Source: Bacteroidota bacterium (GTDB taxonomy: Bacteria > Bacteroidota > Bacteroidia > Chitinophagales > Chitinophagaceae). From it: 28,562 nt of DNA. The notes beneath the pieces are model-generated. The model had not been told where the DNA came from, ran no database searches, and worked only from the letters and a program-made list of their open reading frames with translations. Positions 1-6,864 of the stretch are shown here, one piece after another (positions within the stretch are counted from its first letter, which is position 1; each line of letters begins with the position of its first letter). The position numbers were made by a program, and so were the translations under genes. The stretch covers positions 1 to 28,562 of the forward strand of contig CANHIR010000004.1 in NCBI GenBank assembly GCA_947461015.1, in the 5' to 3' direction.

Positions 1-540
1 AAGGGTGTTGTTTACAAAATTGCAAACCCGGTAACTGCTACAGCAGCAGTTTCAGCTGCAAGTACCGAAGTGGCCAATTACAAAGTGCACATAAGATTAG
101 ACCCTGCAAGCTATCAGGATTTAATTCAAGAAAACAGTAAATTTCCTTTTAGACCAGGTATGACAGCAAGCGCTGATATTCAAACAAAATCAAAAGTAAA
201 TGTTATTTCAGTTCCTATTAATGCAGTTACTACAAGAGACAAGGAAGGCAATGGCAAGGATACAAAAGTGGAAAGCAAACAAGATGATAAAAATGCTCCA
301 GCACCTTCCAATAAGGAGGAAGAGTTAAATGAAGTTGTATTTGTTGTGCAAAAAGATAATAAATTAAAAATGGTGAAAGTGAAAACGGACATTCAGGACT
401 TAAACTATATTGAGGTTGCAGGATTAAAAGTGGGCGATGAAGTGGTTGTAGCACCTTATAGTTTGCTTAGTAAAACACTTAAAGACGGCACTTTGGTAAA
501 AGTGGTAACCAAGGATAAATTAGTAGAGGCTAAAAAATAA
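1..540 (+). CDS. Efflux RND transporter periplasmic adaptor subunit, C-terminal part
   Basis: This is the 3' end of a gene that begins before the window; the frame is open from base 1 and stops at 538-540. The visible 179 residues fit the C-terminal part of a HlyD/AcrA/MacA-type membrane fusion protein: a beta-barrel segment with the typical FRPGMTASADI stretch followed by VISVPINAV, then a membrane-proximal domain with the recurring pattern GLKVGDEVVVAPYSLLSKTLKDG. Such proteins bridge an inner-membrane RND or ABC pump to an outer-membrane TolC-like channel. An Asp/Lys/Glu/Asn-rich insert (about residues 80-110 of the visible part) separates the two domains and looks like a flexible linker. 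A GTG at 70 is internal, not a start. The pump and outer-membrane partner should lie upstream, outside the window. A terminator follows directly. Confidence 0.85.
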   Translation, partial: KGVVYKIANPVTATAAVSAASTEVANYKVHIRLDPASYQDLIQENSKFPFRPGMTASADIQTKSKVNVISVPINAVTTRDKEGNGKDTKVESKQDDKNAPAPSNKEEELNEVVFVVQKDNKLKMVKVKTDIQDLNYIEVAGLKVGDEVVVAPYSLLSKTLKDGTLVKVVTKDKLVEAKK

Positions 541-560
541 AATTTATCATAATTGTATTT

Positions 561-597
561 AAAAAGGGGTACATCTAAAAAATGTGCCCCTTTTTTT
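561..597 (+). terminator. Rho-independent terminator after the efflux adaptor gene
   Basis: GGGGTACA (566-573) pairs with TGTGCCCC (583-590) with one G-U pair, flanked by an A-run before and seven T after the stem (591-597). It lies 20 bases after the adaptor stop codon and separates it from gpsA. Confidence 0.85.
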
Positions 598-606
598 ATG
601 TTTTCG

Positions 607-614
607 TATCTTCG
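607..614 (+). promoter_or_regulatory. Bacteroidota -7 element for gpsA (TATCTTCG)
   Basis: TATCTTCG matches the Bacteroidota -7 consensus TAnnTTTG with one change. It ends only four bases before the gpsA ATG, so transcription should begin at or next to the start codon. I see no clear TTG at the -33 position; that region overlaps the preceding terminator. Confidence 0.55.
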
Positions 615-618
615 CAGT

Positions 619-1632
619 ATGAATACAAAACGTATTGGTATAATTGGAAGTGGCAGCTGGGCTACGGCTATTGCAAAAATTGTAACAGATAATGGCTTCG
701 CAATTAATTGGTGGGTTAGACAAGCCAACAATATTGAGTATTTTCAAAAACGTCACCACAATCCACATTATTTAAGAAATGCTTATTTTGATGTTGCCAA
801 TATAAAGTTCTCTGATGACATTGGCGTTGTAGTGAAAGATGCAGATATTGTTATTATCGCCGTTCCCTCTATTCATATTGAAACAGCCCTTTCTACATTA
901 GATACAAATGCCTTTAATGGTAAACAAATTATTTCGGCCGTTAAAGGGGTATTGCCTAAAATAAATTTATTAGTAAATCAATATTTAGCGCAAAAATTCA
1001 ATTTCCCATTGGAAAGTTATTTCACTTTGCTGGGCCCTAGTCATGCCGAAGAAGTAGCGTCTGAACAACTTTCTTACCTTACTTTTTCTGGCTTAATTAC
1101 ACCCAACACAGCAGAAATTGCAAACTGTTTTAAAAACGAATACATCAATACTGTTATAAATAATGATGTATATGGTGTCCAATATGCTGGAGTGGCAAAA
1201 AATATTTATGCCCTAGGTGCGGGAATTGCACATGGTCTTGAATATGGAGATAATTTTTTAAGTGTTTACATTGCCAATGCAGCCTTTGAAATGAAAAAGT
1301 TATTAAAGGGAGTGATGCAACATAGTGGCACACATTGTGATCATGTAAATTATTCCTCTTCGGTTTATTTAGGGGACCTATTGGTTACCTGTTATTCCTT
1401 GCATAGCAGAAATAGGACATTTGGAAACATGATTGGTAAAGGATATTCGGTGCGCGCTGCTGAACTAGAAATGAATATGGTTGCCGAAGGATACAATGCT
1501 TGCAAATGTATTATGGCCATAAATGAAAACATTGGGGTAGACTTGCCATTGATAACGGCTATTTATAAAATTTTATGGGAGGGTGCTAATCCAGCTGAAG
1601 CTTTTAAAGAGATTGAAAAAATTTTGATTTAA
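619..1632 (+). CDS. gpsA: NAD(P)H-dependent glycerol-3-phosphate dehydrogenase
   Basis: GpsA reduces dihydroxyacetone phosphate to sn-glycerol 3-phosphate, the backbone precursor of phospholipids, in the cytoplasm. The 337-residue product has the N-terminal Rossmann motif GIIGSGSWATAIAK (about residues 7-20), the conserved LGPSHAEEVA segment, the region GVAKNIYALGAGIAHGLEYGDN containing the catalytic lysine, and the substrate-binding SRNRTFG motif. The length is normal for the family. The start is the ATG at 619: the frame is open further upstream to a TTG at 553, but that extension would run through the terminator hairpin and lacks homology to GpsA N-termini. It converges on hemW with only 22 bases between stop codons. 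Confidence 0.96.
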   Translation: MNTKRIGIIGSGSWATAIAKIVTDNGFAINWWVRQANNIEYFQKRHHNPHYLRNAYFDVANIKFSDDIGVVVKDADIVIIAVPSIHIETALSTLDTNAFNGKQIISAVKGVLPKINLLVNQYLAQKFNFPLESYFTLLGPSHAEEVASEQLSYLTFSGLITPNTAEIANCFKNEYINTVINNDVYGVQYAGVAKNIYALGAGIAHGLEYGDNFLSVYIANAAFEMKKLLKGVMQHSGTHCDHVNYSSSVYLGDLLVTCYSLHSRNRTFGNMIGKGYSVRAAELEMNMVAEGYNACKCIMAINENIGVDLPLITAIYKILWEGANPAEAFKEIEKILI

Positions 1633-1654
1633 ACCATTCCATTTTTTAGTACCA

Positions 1655-2779
1655 CTAGACAATAAAAAAATCACTAGCAATACCGTCTGCTAAAAAACGT
1701 GCATTTTTTGTGATGGTAAATCCCTTAGCGGTATTTTCAATTTTCCCAGTTAATAAAAATTTTCCTAAGACGTCTTTTGTATGTTGCATATATACACTGC
1801 CAAATCGTTTTTCAATTTGTTCCATCTCAACACCATCCAATAGCCTTAAGGAAATCATCATGTATTCATTGTAAGCACTTGCTTCGTCAATATTTTCAAT
1901 GTCAAACGGAACGTTTCCCTGTTCAATGGACTTAATATACAATTGGTTGTTTGCAATATTCCATTGTCTTGAAGTGCCATTATAAGAATGTGCCGATGGC
2001 CCCAAACCTAAATAGGGTATACCTTTCCAGTAGTTGCTATTGTGTAAGCTTCTTTGACCAGGCTTAGAAAAATTTGAAATTTCGTAATGTTCATACCCCT
2101 CATTATTTAGCGTTTCTACTATTAACTCAAAATGTCTTGCTTGCTTTTCGGTATCTATATTTTCTATCTTCTTTTTTTGAATTAAACTATGTAAGGCCGT
2201 TTTTTCTTCAACGGTTAACGCATAGCAGGAAATATGTGGAATATTAAAATTTTTAAGCAACTCCAAATCTTTAAGCAAATCCTGGTCACTTAAATGGGGG
2301 GTTCCATAAATAAGGTCGGTACTCAAATTATGGATACCTGCCGCTTTTGCATGTTCAATTGCCTGTATGGATTGTGCAGTACTATGCGCCCTGTTCATCC
2401 AGGAGAGGGCATCTTTTTGGAAACTTTGTATACCAATGCTTAGTCTATTAATACCATTACTTTTCCAAGCCATTGTTTTCGCAATGGAGATATCGTCGGG
2501 GTTGGCTTCTAGGGTAAATTCTTTTAAATCAGCTAAATCATAATGTTTATGCAAACTGTTTAATATTTTATCTATATGGGTTTGGTCCAATAGGGAGGGT
2601 GTTCCCCCACCCAAATAAATGGTTTCAATAGGGCTTCTCAAATAATGTTGTTGTAATGTAATTTCCTTTAATAGGGAAGCTACGAATTCGTCAATTTGTT
2701 CAATTTGTGTTGAAAAATGGAAATTACAATAATGGCAGGCTTTTCTGCAAAAAGGGATATGGATATAAATACCTGACAT
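1655..2779 (-). CDS. hemW: Radical SAM heme chaperone HemW (HemN-like)
   Basis: The 374-residue product starts MSGIYIHIPF followed by CRKACHYC, a CX3CX2C radical-SAM cluster motif (Cys11, Cys15, Cys18). It also has YLGGGTPSLL (SAM glycine motif) and ETIYLGGGTPS/FTLEANPDD/NRLSIGIQSF segments characteristic of the HemN/HemW family, and a C-terminal HemN domain. It is short (about 375 residues) like HemW, and lacks the extra N-terminal part and cysteine arrangement of true coproporphyrinogen dehydrogenase HemN. HemW proteins are thought to bind and deliver heme to respiratory enzymes; many are misannotated as coproporphyrinogen oxidase. The gene is divergent from the DUF4271/HemD-like operon. 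Confidence 0.93.
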   Translation of the reverse strand: MSGIYIHIPFCRKACHYCNFHFSTQIEQIDEFVASLLKEITLQQHYLRSPIETIYLGGGTPSLLDQTHIDKILNSLHKHYDLADLKEFTLEANPDDISIAKTMAWKSNGINRLSIGIQSFQKDALSWMNRAHSTAQSIQAIEHAKAAGIHNLSTDLIYGTPHLSDQDLLKDLELLKNFNIPHISCYALTVEEKTALHSLIQKKKIENIDTEKQARHFELIVETLNNEGYEHYEISNFSKPGQRSLHNSNYWKGIPYLGLGPSAHSYNGTSRQWNIANNQLYIKSIEQGNVPFDIENIDEASAYNEYMMISLRLLDGVEMEQIEKRFGSVYMQHTKDVLGKFLLTGKIENTAKGFTITKNARFLADGIASDFFIV

Positions 2780-2795
2780 GGCTGTGTTTGGACAA

Positions 2796-2803
2796 CAAAG
2801 CTA
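2796..2803 (-). promoter_or_regulatory. Candidate -7 element for hemW (TAGCTTTG)
   Basis: On the minus strand TAGCTTTG matches TAnnTTTG exactly and ends 16 bases before the hemW ATG, predicting a leader of roughly 10 bases. A properly spaced -33 TTG was not seen. Confidence 0.45.
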
Positions 2804-2815
2804 ACTATTAGTTAC

Positions 2816-2843
2816 TAATTTTGCATGACTATACTTATTTTTG
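2816..2843 (+). promoter_or_regulatory. Tandem -7 elements for the DUF4271 operon (TAATTTTG, TATTTTTG)
   Basis: TAATTTTG at 2816-2823 and TATTTTTG at 2836-2843 both match TAnnTTTG exactly. The second ends five bases before the ATG at 2849, so its transcript would be leaderless or nearly so; the first would give a leader of about 20 bases to the same ATG. The ATG at 2825 lies one base after the first element and is an unlikely start. Confidence 0.45.
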
Positions 2844-2848
2844 CAAAG

Positions 2849-3862
2849 ATGTCTAAATCCAAATTTGTCCTTTTGATTGTTTGCGTTTTCATGTTACTTT
2901 CAGTAAGAGGTCAATCCATTACTGCAAAAGTAAAAGAGGACTCCACTTTGTTAGTGTTAGATAGTTTGCCACCCAAAGACACACTGTTTGTAAAATATAT
3001 ACCAGTGCTGCCAAATAGTTTTATAAAAGCAGATGCATGGTACTTTCAACAATTACATGCAAATGAGGGAGATACAGCTATAAATATAATTAAGGATTAC
3101 AAGGAATATTTTGCGGACAAAAAAAATGGCTATAGTTTATATTTTAAGAAAAATGGTAAGACAATAAATGGACCAATCATTGCAAAAATTGAACAATCAT
3201 TTGCAATGCCAAATAAGGATTTACTTTTTTATATTATTATCGGACTTTTGCTTTTGTATGGAATTATAAATAATATTTTCCCGCAATATTATATAAAGTT
3301 ATTTACTCAGTTTAGCAGTTCATCATTAAGGGAAGTCCAGAACAGAGAACAACTGGTTCAGAATAGTTTTGCGTCGCTGGTTTCTAATATTGGATTTGTA
3401 TTAAGTTTTTCATTGATGGCAACGCTACTCATTTTCAACAATCATCTTTTGCCAATTTCCTTTTGGGTTGCCTACCTGTATAGTTGTCTTTTTTTCACTG
3501 CGCTTTACATTGGAAAATATCTTTCGTTACAATTAATGGGGTTTATTTTTAATGTAAGAGACATGGTAAGCCTTTATATTTTCGTGGTGTTTATGGTAAA
3601 CAAGGTGTTGGGTATTTTGCTAATACCATTTGTATTAATGCTGGCGTTTTCCAAGCCCATTTATTATCCCATTGCAATAGGGGGTGCAGCCGTTTTGACC
3701 ATTTTATTATTGTTATATAGATATTTATTTTCATTAACCGCTGTAAGGAACAAATTACATATATCTTCCTTTCATTTTTTTCTTTACCTTTGTGCTTTCG
3801 AAATAATCCCCCTGCTCATATTGTACCGATTTATAGTACAATATTTTGGCGGAAAATTTTAA
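2849..3862 (+). CDS. DUF4271 integral membrane protein
   Basis: The 337-residue product starts with a signal-peptide-like stretch (FVLLIVCVFMLLSVRG, then QS), followed by a soluble, probably exported region of about 110 residues and then some six to seven hydrophobic segments (for example YIIIGLLLLYGI, FVLSFSLMATLLIF, YIFVVFMVNKVLGILLIPFVL cut into helices). This arrangement and its neighbour match DUF4271, a Bacteroidota family of unknown function commonly placed beside a HemD-like gene. The ATG at 2849 was chosen over that at 2825 because it puts the signal peptide at the N-terminus and fits the promoter position. The stop is 16 bases before the chosen start of the HemD-like gene. I do not know the molecular function. 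Confidence 0.8.
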   Translation: MSKSKFVLLIVCVFMLLSVRGQSITAKVKEDSTLLVLDSLPPKDTLFVKYIPVLPNSFIKADAWYFQQLHANEGDTAINIIKDYKEYFADKKNGYSLYFKKNGKTINGPIIAKIEQSFAMPNKDLLFYIIIGLLLLYGIINNIFPQYYIKLFTQFSSSSLREVQNREQLVQNSFASLVSNIGFVLSFSLMATLLIFNNHLLPISFWVAYLYSCLFFTALYIGKYLSLQLMGFIFNVRDMVSLYIFVVFMVNKVLGILLIPFVLMLAFSKPIYYPIAIGGAAVLTILLLLYRYLFSLTAVRNKLHISSFHFFLYLCAFEIIPLLILYRFIVQYFGGKF

Positions 3863-3878
3863 AGAAGAAAAGTGTAAA

Positions 3879-4682
3879 ATGGCAAAAGCAATGAGTGTAG
3901 AAAAAAAGGCGGCAACTAGTAAGACCATTAAAAAGATCCTTATTTCTCAAGCGAAACCAGAGAGTGAAAGGTCTCCTTATTTTGATTTGGCTGCCAAATA
4001 TAAAGTTGAACTACATTTTCATCCTTTAATTCAATTGGTTGCTATACCTTCCAAAGAATTTAGAAAATCTAAAATCGAAATTGCAAATTATAGTGCTGTA
4101 ATTTTTACAAGTAAAAATGCGATTGATCATTTTTTTAGAACCTGCGATGATTTAAAAGTAAATGTAAGCCAGGAGACTAAATATTTCTGCATCACTGAAT
4201 CAGTTGCCTTGTACCTTCAGAAGTTTATCATGTATCGAAAGCGTAAAGTATTTTTTGGGGCAGACGGTTCCAATAAAAAACTTTTTGATGTGCTAAATAA
4301 GCATAAAGGGAATGAGCGTTTTTTATATGTTTGTAGTGAAAATCAGCAGGACAATGAAATTGTGAATTGGTTAAAAGATCATGCATGTCAATTTGATATG
4401 GCTTATATGTATCGTTCTGTAAGTAGTGATTTAAAAGAAGTTTTTGATAGTCATACTTTTGATGTGATTTGCTTATTTACGCCAAGTGGACTTAAAAGTT
4501 TATTTGAAAATAAACCTGGGTTTGTTCAAAATGGAACCGCTATTTGCGCGTTTGGCTCAAATACATGTAAGGCGGTAGAAGATGCTGGTCTTGCACTGCA
4601 TATTAAAGTGCCTAGTCCACAAACCCCAAGTATGATTGCAGGATTGGATTTATATTTAAGCCAATTAAGCAAAAAAAAATAA
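3879..4682 (+). CDS. Uroporphyrinogen-III synthase (HemD) family protein
   Basis: The 267-residue product has the HemD two-lobe pattern: an N-terminal repeat with VIFTSKNAIDHFF (FTSxNAV-like), a second lobe with FDVICLFTPSGLKSLFEN, and near the end AICAFGSNTCKAVEDAGL, which matches the conserved I-G-x-x-T motif region. HemD closes hydroxymethylbilane to uroporphyrinogen III in tetrapyrrole synthesis. The family diverges strongly, and no hemA, hemB or hemC is nearby, so the enzymatic role is inferred only from the fold. The ATG at 3879 is chosen; an in-frame TTG at 3846 would overlap the DUF4271 gene by 17 bases. The gene ends in a run of nine A (codons KKK). The N-terminus is Lys-rich. Confidence 0.75.
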   Translation: MAKAMSVEKKAATSKTIKKILISQAKPESERSPYFDLAAKYKVELHFHPLIQLVAIPSKEFRKSKIEIANYSAVIFTSKNAIDHFFRTCDDLKVNVSQETKYFCITESVALYLQKFIMYRKRKVFFGADGSNKKLFDVLNKHKGNERFLYVCSENQQDNEIVNWLKDHACQFDMAYMYRSVSSDLKEVFDSHTFDVICLFTPSGLKSLFENKPGFVQNGTAICAFGSNTCKAVEDAGLALHIKVPSPQTPSMIAGLDLYLSQLSKKK

Positions 4683-4692
4683 CTTGCATTCA

Positions 4693-6735
4693 ATGAATGC
4701 AAATCCCGCTTTTACCAATGCCCTAATAAACGAAACAAGTCCTTACTTGCTTCAGCATGCTCATAATCCAGTGAACTGGCTTCCTTGGTCCGCATCTCTT
4801 TTTACATTGGCTACCAAACAGCATAAGCCCATTTTATTAAGTATTGGTTACGCAGCATGTCACTGGTGTCATGTAATGGAAAGGGAGAGCTTTGAGTCGG
4901 AACAGGTGGCAGCATACATGAATGAACATTTTATAAATGTTAAGGTAGATAGGGAAGAACGTCCAGACGTAGATCATTTATATATGGATGCATTGCAAGC
5001 CATGACCGGATCGGGTGGATGGCCACTTAATATTTTTTTATTACCCAATGGAAAACCTTTTTATGGGGGTACGTATTTTCCGCCTGTTGCTATACAAAAT
5101 AGGGCTTCATGGATGGATGTACTTAAAGGAGTTCATGATGCATTTCAAAATAATTATGAAAAAATTGAAAAGCAAGCAACGCAATTATCAAACCATTTAA
5201 TTGAAACCAACATCAAAAACAAGCTGGATGTAAATGGGCTTGATCAAAGTTTTAACCCCAGCAAGGATGAAATTGAATTAATGGCAAATAGGATTATGCA
5301 AAATGCGGACAGCCAATGGGGTGGTTTTGGTGGTTCGCCCAAATTTCCGCAAACATTTTCATTGCAAATGTTACTAAGGCATTATCATATAAGCAAAGAC
5401 CAAGGTTCATTAGATCATGTCTTGTTAACCTTAGATAAAATGATACAAGGGGGTATTTACGATCATTTAGGTGGAGGCTTTTCAAGGTACAGTACCGATG
5501 CGCAATGGCAGGCGCCGCATTTTGAAAAAATGTTGTACGATAATGCTTTAATGATAACTGTTTTATCGGAAGCGTATCAAATCACAAAAAAAGAATCCTA
5601 TAAAATAGTCATACAACAAACCCTACATTTTTTAGATACCGAATTAGCCAATGGGGAAGGCGTTTACTATGCAGCATTAGATGCAGACAGTGAGGGAGTA
5701 GAAGGAAAGTATTATACATGGACTTATGATGAATTAAATAATATTTTGCCTAAAAATTTATTTGATAGCTTTTGTAGTTATTATCAAATAGAAAAAAACG
5801 GTAATTGGGAGCATACAAATATATTGTGGACACAACATGATTTTTTAATTAGTGAAACCGAAAAGTTTAAGGAAGTTAAACTTGCTTTGTTATTAATAAG
5901 AGCAACTAGAATTAAGCCATCTCTGGACAATAAAATAATTTTATCCTGGAATGCATTATTAATTGAAGCGTTTTGTAAAGCTGCAGCTGCATTGGGTGAT
6001 AATAGTTTTGTACAAAAGGCGGTAGATGCAATGGCGTGGATTGAAGATAAAATGTATGATCATCAAGAACAATATTTTCATCACACCAACACCAATGGTA
6101 TAAATAAAAGCTTTGCTTTTTTGGATGATTATGCATGTTTAATAAAAGCATATATCACCTTGCAAGAACTAACTGGTGAATTAAAATATTTACACAAGGC
6201 CAAACAATGGGTAGCCTATGTGCAATCACATTTTATGGATGAAGAAAAAGTGTTTTTCTATTTCACCGCCGACTACCAAAAAGATGTGATTATTAGAAAA
6301 AAAGACAATTATGATGGTGCACAACCAAGTGCCAATGCAATCATGTCCTATAACTTACTGTATTTGGGAAATGTATTTGATGAACCAGCATGGACCAAAC
6401 AATCCCATTATATGGTAACAAATATGCATAAAATGATTATCCAATACCCCTCCTCCTTTAGCTATTGGGCACAAACCTATTGTCTAATGGCCTTTGGGTT
6501 TACCGAATTAATTAGTGTTGGATCTAATGTTAAAAACACAATTTTACAGGTACAATCAGCGTTTATACCTTTTAAATTGTTGTTAATTTCTGACCAATAT
6601 GATGCTAGCATGAGCCTATTGAAAGGGAAGCAAAACTATGATAATCAATACTTTATATGTAATAAAGGAAATTGTTCCGTTCCCTATTCAAATCTCAACG
6701 ATTTTTTAACAATAATCTATCAAGTTAATTATTAA
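4693..6735 (+). CDS. Thioredoxin-domain (DUF255/YyaL/SSP411 family) protein
   Basis: The 680-residue product starts with the family signature NETSPYLLQHAHNPVNWLPW, then a thioredoxin-like domain with an atypical CHWC pair (Cys56, Cys59) in YAACHWCHVMERESF, and the WPLNIFLLP/PFYGGTYFPP segments. The rest resembles an (alpha/alpha)6 toroid, with GGIYDHLGGGFSRYSTD and PHFEKMLYDNA, as in mannose-epimerase-like folds. The family (YyaL in Bacillus, SPATA20 in animals) is widely conserved, but its substrate is not established. The ATG at 4693, ten bases after the hemD-like stop, is preferred over the in-frame TTG at 4684. It is probably co-transcribed with the two genes upstream. The C-terminal CNKGNCSVP may hold two further cysteines of structural interest. 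Confidence 0.9.
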   Translation: MNANPAFTNALINETSPYLLQHAHNPVNWLPWSASLFTLATKQHKPILLSIGYAACHWCHVMERESFESEQVAAYMNEHFINVKVDREERPDVDHLYMDALQAMTGSGGWPLNIFLLPNGKPFYGGTYFPPVAIQNRASWMDVLKGVHDAFQNNYEKIEKQATQLSNHLIETNIKNKLDVNGLDQSFNPSKDEIELMANRIMQNADSQWGGFGGSPKFPQTFSLQMLLRHYHISKDQGSLDHVLLTLDKMIQGGIYDHLGGGFSRYSTDAQWQAPHFEKMLYDNALMITVLSEAYQITKKESYKIVIQQTLHFLDTELANGEGVYYAALDADSEGVEGKYYTWTYDELNNILPKNLFDSFCSYYQIEKNGNWEHTNILWTQHDFLISETEKFKEVKLALLLIRATRIKPSLDNKIILSWNALLIEAFCKAAAALGDNSFVQKAVDAMAWIEDKMYDHQEQYFHHTNTNGINKSFAFLDDYACLIKAYITLQELTGELKYLHKAKQWVAYVQSHFMDEEKVFFYFTADYQKDVIIRKKDNYDGAQPSANAIMSYNLLYLGNVFDEPAWTKQSHYMVTNMHKMIIQYPSSFSYWAQTYCLMAFGFTELISVGSNVKNTILQVQSAFIPFKLLLISDQYDASMSLLKGKQNYDNQYFICNKGNCSVPYSNLNDFLTIIYQVNY

Positions 6736-6800
6736 TTTGCACCTCTTACGAATCGGGAATTTAGTAACTTTATCCATATTCGCAAGATTAAGTGCATAGA

Positions 6801-6844
6801 ATGCATAATAAAAAATTTAAATATTACACCTTGGTTTAACCAAG
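6801..6844 (+). promoter_or_regulatory. gldK leader: 12-codon mini-ORF running into a palindrome
   Basis: In the 129-base gap before gldK there is a mini-ORF (ATG 6801, TAA 6837-6839; MHNKKFKYYTLV) whose stop codon lies inside the perfect inverted repeat CTTGGTT-T-AACCAAG (6830-6844). The repeat ends 20 bases before the gldK ATG. It could be an operator or, with the mini-ORF, a leader-type control element; either reading is inference. I could not assign a convincing promoter in this gap (TAACTTTA at 6775-6782 is the closest match). Confidence 0.3.
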
Positions 6845-6864
6845 ACCTGTTATAAATAAAAACT

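Noticed and set aside
553..618. N-terminal extension of gpsA from a TTG
   Set aside because: The extension reads through the terminator hairpin and the -7 element, and does not resemble GpsA N-termini; ATG 619 begins right before the Rossmann motif.
4671..4679. A9 run at the 3' end of the HemD-like gene as a second slippage site
   Set aside because: It encodes the last three lysines before the stop; a slip would change only the tail and would have no clear domain-level effect.
1655..4682. A heme biosynthesis cluster (hemW plus hemD-like)
   Set aside because: The genes are divergent, HemW is a heme chaperone, and no other pathway gene is present; adjacency alone does not support a cluster.
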